Shown here piece by piece: positions 59,418 to 64,000 of a stretch of DNA of 64,000 bases. Made by a program: the position numbers and the translations under genes. The DNA is from JAXMHN01 sp964578605 (GTDB taxonomy: Bacteria; Verrucomicrobiota; Verrucomicrobiia; Limisphaerales; SIBE01), in contig CAZODO010000008.1 in the NCBI GenBank assembly GCA_964578605.1, positions 23,666-87,665 of the forward strand, read 5' to 3'. The stretch's first letter is position 1. Each line of letters starts with the position of its first letter. The notes below the pieces were generated by a model. The model saw only the letters and a program-made list of their open reading frames with translations. It made no database searches and was not told the DNA's origin.

Positions 59418-60283
59418 TCAAGGTGCGGGAGCGCCTGAGATTCCGGTTCCCAGGACTTTGCGCAGGATCGCTTTGAGCGCCTCGAGGTCGTAAGGCTTCG
59501 AGATGAAGCCCGCCACCGGTTCATCGGCAAAGCGAAACGTGATTTCGTGCGCACTGTAACCGCTGGTGAGGAGGATCGGGACATCCGCGCGCAATCGGCG
59601 CAGTTCGCGGGCCGCTTCTTCTCCCCCCATGCGGGGCATGGTGAGGTCGAGCAGAACGCAGGCGAATTGGCCACCCCGCGCTTCAAAGGCGGCCACGGCT
59701 TCGAGACCGTCAGCGGCGGTTACCGCGGTGAAGCCCAGCCTTTCAACCATGACTGCTGCGACGTCCCGAAGCCCCGGCTCGTCATCCACGATCAGGATCG
59801 TTCCGCTGCCTCGCCAATCATCCGCTGCCTGCGTGGGCCCGCGAGTCAGCGGAGCCTTGGCGGACACCGGGAAAAGGACCCGAAAGGTGGCGCCTTCCCC
59901 CGGGGTGCTTTGCACTTTGATGCCGCACCGGTGACTCTGCGCAATGCCGAGCACGGCGGCGAGTCCCAGGCCGCGCCCGGTGAACTTGGTGGTGAAAAAG
60001 GGGGCAAAGATGCGCGCCTGGGTCTCTGCGTCCATGCCGCAGCCGGTATCTGTCACTTCGAGATAGACGTCCGCTCGTCCTTCTTCCACTCACGGCAGAG
60101 CGTGAAACCGTCCATGCCTGGCATGAGGATGTCCGAAATGACGAGGTCGGGTGGATGCTCGCGCGCCGTCGCGAGGGCCTCCTCACCGCTGCCGGCCGTC
60201 AAGACCCGGCAGCCCTTGGCGATGAGCAAGGAACGCAACTGGCAGGCAATGGCCTCGCTGTCGTCGACCACCAGGATGTTCAT
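59418..60283 (-). pseudogene. Decayed hybrid histidine kinase: truncated REC, HATPase fragment, C-terminal REC
   Basis: From ATG 60283 a receiver domain begins MNILVVDDSEAIACQLRSLL with phospho-Asp in DLVISDILMPGMDGF, but breaks off near CREWKKDERTS (about 60070). The sequence continues in another frame with the end of a HATPase domain (DTGCGMDAETQARIF, FTTKFTGRGLGLAAV) and a complete second receiver (ILIVDDEPGLRDV, VLLDLTMPRMGG, ISKPYDLEAL). The end of REC1, any sensor, the HisKA domain and the N box are missing, so a deletion of several hundred codons has inactivated the kinase. The C-terminal part could still be made as a free receiver from 60089. Confidence 0.82.
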
Positions 60284-60581
60284 GATGCCTGTTCGGTCCT
60301 AGCTGCCCACGGGACTACAATGATGACGAGACTTCGTTCCGGGGGGAGACGATTTCTCGAGGCGCAGCGGTTGTTTGTCCCAAGCAGGTCTTGTCCCGCC
60401 ACCGATGCAAGACACCCGCCGGCCTGTCGGCTGCCATTTACCCGTGTGTCTAACGAGACTTCGCTTCACCCTTTTGAATCGTCGCTGCGTCCGGCAGCCG
60501 GCCCAATCCGGCTGTTGCCGATACCATTCCACGGCGGAGGCATAGGATCAAACAGAATTCGGCTCTCTGCTTGTATCATGA
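60284..60581. other. Intergenic region
   Basis: About 300 bp between divergently oriented kinase remnant and PAP2 gene. No features were supported. Confidence 0.5.
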
Positions 60582-61667
60582 ATGTTTATGATGCGACTCA
60601 GGATCGGTTGTCGCAGCCAAGGGCGTGCTTGGAATTGCGCGAATGCCAGGCTCCGTGCTTTGATGCAGCGAATTGCCGCTCGCATGGTGAACATGACGCA
60701 AGCACGAATCCCTCAAACCGCTCGCCGCGGGATGCTGAAGAATTACAGGTTTATCGACTGGGCCACGCAAGGGTATCTGGTTTTGGTGGCGTTGCTGATC
60801 CTTGGGTTTCATGGCGGATCGGTCAACCCTTGGCCATGGCTGCTCGTGGCGCATGGTGGGGTCATCCTGCTGGTGCACGGCCTGATTCAATGGCACCACC
60901 AGAGGCGGCCTGGGAGGCTGGTTGAGTTCCTGAGGCACTTCTACCCCGTGCTTTTGTTCGCGGGGTTCTACCGCGAAACGGAGGAATTGAACCGGATGTT
61001 CGTGCCGACCTATCTCGACCCCTTTTTCATCCGGCTGGAAGAGGCGTGGTTCGGGGGGCAGCCGAGTTTGGAATGGATGGCGGCACTGCCTTATCGGATG
61101 GTTGGAGAACTCCTGTATGCCGCTTACTTCTCGTATTACATCATGATCGTCGGGGTGGGTTTGGCTCTCTTTGTCCGCAACCGCAACCAGTTTTTCCATT
61201 ACCTGTCGGTGATCTGCTTTCTTTTTTACGCGTGTTATCTCGCCTACATCTTCCTGCCGGTCATTGGACCGCGCGTTTTCTTTGGAGCCGAGGGGTATCA
61301 ATTGCCCGCCGCAGTGCAGCCCGCGGAAACGCCTTTTTTCCCGGAAGCGGTGCGTGCGGGGGTATTCTACCGATTGATGCGGCTGATTTACGACGTGTTC
61401 GAGGCGCAGGGAGCGGCTTTTCCAAGCAGCCACGTCGTGGTGGCGATCGCCTCAGCCTATTTCTCCTTCCTCTATCTCAGAAGGATCCGCATTCTGCACG
61501 CGATCGCGGTAGTGCTGCTGTGTGTGGCGACCGTTTACTGCCGGTACCATTACGTGGTCGACGTGCTCGCGGGGATGCTGGTCGCGGTGGTGTTAATCCC
61601 GATGGCCAACCGCCTTTGCGGTGCGCCCTCTTGTTCGCCTCAAGCGTGTTCCGACAACCGGCACTGA
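60582..61667 (+). CDS. PAP2-superfamily membrane phosphatase/phosphotransferase
   Basis: 361 residues at most; the start is uncertain (ATG 60693 or 60732 also fit, as family similarity begins around MLKNYRFIDW). Six or more transmembrane segments. The PAP2 catalytic motifs are in the C-terminal half: FPSSHVVVAIASAYF (SxxH region) and CRYHYVVDVLAGM (R and H of the third motif). The central RHFYPVLLFAGFYRETEELNRM resembles inositol-phosphoceramide-synthase-like proteins. It acts on lipid phosphates at the membrane. Its 3' end overlaps the convergent acyltransferase gene by 28 bp. Confidence 0.85.
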   Translation: MFMMRLRIGCRSQGRAWNCANARLRALMQRIAARMVNMTQARIPQTARRGMLKNYRFIDWATQGYLVLVALLILGFHGGSVNPWPWLLVAHGGVILLVHGLIQWHHQRRPGRLVEFLRHFYPVLLFAGFYRETEELNRMFVPTYLDPFFIRLEEAWFGGQPSLEWMAALPYRMVGELLYAAYFSYYIMIVGVGLALFVRNRNQFFHYLSVICFLFYACYLAYIFLPVIGPRVFFGAEGYQLPAAVQPAETPFFPEAVRAGVFYRLMRLIYDVFEAQGAAFPSSHVVVAIASAYFSFLYLRRIRILHAIAVVLLCVATVYCRYHYVVDVLAGMLVAVVLIPMANRLCGAPSCSPQACSDNRH

Positions 61668-62785
61668 TAGAGGCGGTAGGTCTTGTAAGCGATTCCCCCG
61701 AACGCTTCGATCGTCTGCCGCGTCGCCAGGTTTTCCTCGAGAACCCATGACGCTTCGGCCTCTCGAAACCCCAGGCGGCCGCCCACGCGCAAAGCCTCCG
61801 CCAGCATGGCGGTTTCGATGCCGCGTCCGCGGAAACGTTCCTTGACCCCCAGCGCGACCACGCGGGCCATGGCCGGCAGTTTTCGCCCCAGGAGATAGGG
61901 GAGAAGCGTCATCAGCTTGGGAGTAAACAACCGGCCGCGCAGCGGTTGGATTGCTTCATTGTAATCCGGCAATGCCAGCAGAACGCCCACGGGCTCTTCC
62001 GGAGTCTCCGCCAGCCAGGAAATGCCCTCGGTCAGGAGCGGTCCCAAACGTTTCGCCATGGAATCCACTTCGGCATCCGTCATGGGGACGAATCCCCAGT
62101 TCTGGCGCCAGGCTGCGTTGTAAACTTCTTTGATCTTCGGCAAGTCGTGGGCCAAGGTGCGTCGACGCAGGGGACGCAGCCGCAGGTTCGATTTGCGCTG
62201 TCGGAACCGCGCGGCCAGGCGGTCGATCCGGTCCAAGGGGCACGCCGCCAGGTCGATAAGGTAGGCCAGCAGATCTTTCGCTTTGGTGAAGCCTGCCGCC
62301 AGGACCAGGTCTTCGTAATAACGCGGGTTGTACGACATCATCAGCACGGGCGGGCGCTCAAAACCGTTCACCAGCAACCCGCACTCGTCGTTGGCCGACG
62401 GGTTCATCGGACCGACCAACAGGTCGGCCCCCTTATGGCGCGCCCAGGAACGCACGACGTCGAAAAGAGCCTGGCTTACCTCTTGATCGCGGAGCGTTTC
62501 GAAAAAGCCGAAATACGCCGTGCGCCCACCGGGCGGATCCTGACGCTGCCGGTCGAGGATTCCCGCGATCCGTGCCACGTCTTCGCCTCTTCGCGAGGCC
62601 ACCCATAGCGCCATCTCGGCGTGGTTGAGGAACGGATTGGCGTCGCTGAACTGCTTGCGGATGTCGAGCCACAGCGGGGCGACCCAGAAGGGATCGTCAC
62701 GATAGACGCGCTCGCCGACCTGCAGGAAGCGCCTGACATCCTCGGTATCGCGGGACAGCGGAATGATCTGCAGTGCCAGGCCCAT
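61640..62785 (-). CDS. GNAT-fold acyltransferase-like protein
   Basis: About 381 residues from ATG 62785 (MGLALQIIPLSRDTEDVRRFL; the frame is open to 62875). Motifs: VYRDDPFWVAPLWLDIRKQF, DLLVGPMNPSANDECGLLVNGFE, and in the C-terminal half a GNAT core (GVLLALPDYNEAI, VVALGVKERFRGRGIETAMLAEAL, FREAEASWVLEENLATRQTIEAFGG). The acetyl-CoA loop RGRGIETAM is clear. Substrate unknown. It is convergent with the PAP2 gene. Confidence 0.82.
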   Translation of the reverse strand: MGLALQIIPLSRDTEDVRRFLQVGERVYRDDPFWVAPLWLDIRKQFSDANPFLNHAEMALWVASRRGEDVARIAGILDRQRQDPPGGRTAYFGFFETLRDQEVSQALFDVVRSWARHKGADLLVGPMNPSANDECGLLVNGFERPPVLMMSYNPRYYEDLVLAAGFTKAKDLLAYLIDLAACPLDRIDRLAARFRQRKSNLRLRPLRRRTLAHDLPKIKEVYNAAWRQNWGFVPMTDAEVDSMAKRLGPLLTEGISWLAETPEEPVGVLLALPDYNEAIQPLRGRLFTPKLMTLLPYLLGRKLPAMARVVALGVKERFRGRGIETAMLAEALRVGGRLGFREAEASWVLEENLATRQTIEAFGGIAYKTYRLYQCRLSEHA

Positions 62786-62908
62786 GTCAATGTTCGGTGG
62801 TGCTCGTTGCAAAAGCGTCTTGCCGGGAAATGAGCCTGTCCGTACTATGGCTCCCCGGCAGCCGGCCAATAGCACGCGTCGCCAATGCGGCTGGACCGGA
62901 CGTATCGC

Positions 62909-63217
62909 ATGTCAGAACTCAATCCATATCAAATACCTGCAGGTTCCGAATTGGACCAGCTGATTCATCTTCGTTTCATGGAGCAGTCCGGCCCTGACTG
63001 CCCCCCGTATTCGACCGACGAAAGCGCCGCCCGGCGGGTTTTGGCCAGGCTCCGAAACGTCGCCGGCCAGCCGGTCATCGTCGGCCGGACATCCATGCGC
63101 AAGCATCGATGGTTCGCCCGGTATGAAACCGATCCCAGCGACGGCACTGAGGTGCTGGCGGAAACGATGGAATTGGCCATCTGCCGCCTGGCGTTGTTGC
63201 GGACCGTCAAGCATTGA
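62909..63217 (+). CDS. Small protein with phage ABA-sandwich-like domain
   Basis: 102 residues from ATG 62909: MSELNPYQIPAGSELDQLIHLRFME, PPYSTDESAARRVLARLRN, WFARYETD, and the end ETMELAICRLALLR. The PPYSTD...AA...V motif and the terminal AICRLALL helix are the pattern of phage ABA-sandwich (DUF2591-like) proteins. Function is unknown. It stands alone between two minus-strand genes. Confidence 0.7.
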   Translation: MSELNPYQIPAGSELDQLIHLRFMEQSGPDCPPYSTDESAARRVLARLRNVAGQPVIVGRTSMRKHRWFARYETDPSDGTEVLAETMELAICRLALLRTVKH

Positions 63218-63220
63218 CCT

Positions 63221-63961
63221 TTAAAATGCACACGGCAACTCGACGGCGCGCTCCAGCCGGCGGAGATAATCTGCACGGGAGATGCTCGTGGCGCCCAGTT
63301 GGCACGTGTGCGGCGTCACCATTTGGATGTCGAACAAGGTGAACCCGCGCCCCTTGAGATGCTCCACCAGCCCGGAGAGCGCCACTTTGGAAGCGTCGCT
63401 CGCCCGGTGAAACATCGATTCCCCCGAAAAAAAGCCGCCGATGTGCACGCCATACACTCCGCCCACCAACACGCCGTCCCGCCAGCATTCCACGCTGTGC
63501 GCGTGCCCTTCTTCATGCAGGCGCAGGTAAGCTGAGACGAATTCAGGGGTAATCCAACTGCTGGTGCGTCCCGGCCCGGGTTCCGCGCACCCTTCAATCA
63601 CCGCCCTGAACGCCTGGTCCACCGTCACACGATAGATCCCTTTTCGGAGCGTTCTTGCGAGGCTGCGCGACACGTGGAATCGATCCAATTCCAGAACTCC
63701 GCGCGGATCGGGCGACCACCAGGTCACGGGATCGACGCTCCACGGGAAGATGCCACTTCGATAAGCCAGAAGCAGGCGCGGGACGGACAAATCACCACCA
63801 AGCGCGACGAAGCCGTTAAGTGAGCCTAGGGTCAGAGCGTCCCGGGCGTCCGGAAACCAAAGTCGTTTGTCCAGAATGATCCACACTTGCGACGTTTCGC
63901 ACAGCGCGCGAGGCGGAGAATGGCACATTGGCTGGGAAATGCGAGTCAGAGGTCTTAGCAA
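63221..63961 (-). CDS. aat: Leucyl/phenylalanyl-tRNA-protein transferase
   Basis: 246 residues at most (GTG 63886 or ATG 63928 are possible starts; family similarity begins at LWFPDARDA). Aat signatures: LVALGGDLS-like FVALGGDLSVPRLLLAY, GIFPWSVDPVTWWSPDPRGVL, WITPEFVSAYLRLHEEGHAHSVE, GVYGVHIGGFFSGESMFH and DIQMVTPH. It adds Leu/Phe from aminoacyl-tRNA to proteins with N-terminal Arg/Lys, marking them for ClpS/ClpAP degradation. Length is near the family norm of about 230-250 residues. Confidence 0.95.
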   Translation of the reverse strand: MLRPLTRISQPMCHSPPRALCETSQVWIILDKRLWFPDARDALTLGSLNGFVALGGDLSVPRLLLAYRSGIFPWSVDPVTWWSPDPRGVLELDRFHVSRSLARTLRKGIYRVTVDQAFRAVIEGCAEPGPGRTSSWITPEFVSAYLRLHEEGHAHSVECWRDGVLVGGVYGVHIGGFFSGESMFHRASDASKVALSGLVEHLKGRGFTLFDIQMVTPHTCQLGATSISRADYLRRLERAVELPCAF

Positions 63962-64000
63962 ACGACCACCTTTTTACGATTTTTCAGATAATCTTTGCGG

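Overview
The window looks like a chromosomal segment of a GC-rich Verrucomicrobiota bacterium (Limisphaerales/Pedosphaera-like; this is inference from gene content). Pointers are a Planctomycetes-Verrucomicrobia type bacterial microcompartment (BMC) operon, DUF1559-like pseudopilins, CRTAC1/ASPIC and TPR proteins, and TAT-exported sugar-isomerase-like proteins.

Layout. 1-7.5 kb: BMC operon on the + strand (acetate kinase C-terminus, BMC-H, three BMC-P, CoA-acylating aldehyde dehydrogenase, class II aldolase, lactate/malate dehydrogenase, one conserved unknown). It probably degrades fucose/rhamnose-type deoxysugars through lactaldehyde. A four-helix-bundle gene island flanked by inverted TCCGAA/TTCGGA repeats sits inside the operon. 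7.9-22.4 kb: glycan-related genes, namely a GT4 glycosyltransferase, a minus-strand operon (thiamine-diphosphate E1 alpha/beta, ColD-like PLP dehydratase, radical SAM/B12 protein), a CAP-domain protein, an SGNH hydrolase, and a heparinase II/III-like plus bi-domain oxidoreductase pair. 22.7-24.4 kb: tRNA-Pro and a ParD-like/zeta-like toxin-antitoxin pair. 24.4-34.5 kb: a type II DMSO-reductase-family molybdoenzyme operon (diheme-gamma fusion, alpha, small protein, beta, TorD-like chaperone) followed by MOSC, MobA and a collapsed moaA remnant.

35-38 kb holds a duplicated beta-propeller-like exported protein and a GNAT enzyme. 38.5-42.0 kb is an integron gene-cassette array without an integrase in view (CALIN). 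It has seven cassettes on the minus strand (hicAB-type x3, mazEF-like, three others), four intact attC sites and two half sites, and lies between two direct copies of a ~240-bp repeat. 42.6-51 kb: tandem metallo-beta-lactamase-fold protein, RlmD/TrmA-family methyltransferase, fucose-isomerase-like exported protein, TPR and CRTAC1 proteins. 51-64 kb: two pseudopilins, a PD40/CxxCH/TPR protein, TAT-exported SOD, gamma carbonic anhydrase, MBL hydrolase, a decayed hybrid histidine kinase, PAP2 phosphatase, acyltransferase, an ABA-sandwich protein and Aat.

A recurring non-coding theme is a family of 11-bp-periodic repeats, three of them forming hairpins, in four intergenic regions. The 11-bp spacing is constant while the unit sequence differs among three of the loci. 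Positions of start codons, attC boundaries and motifs were read by eye; no alignment or database search was possible.
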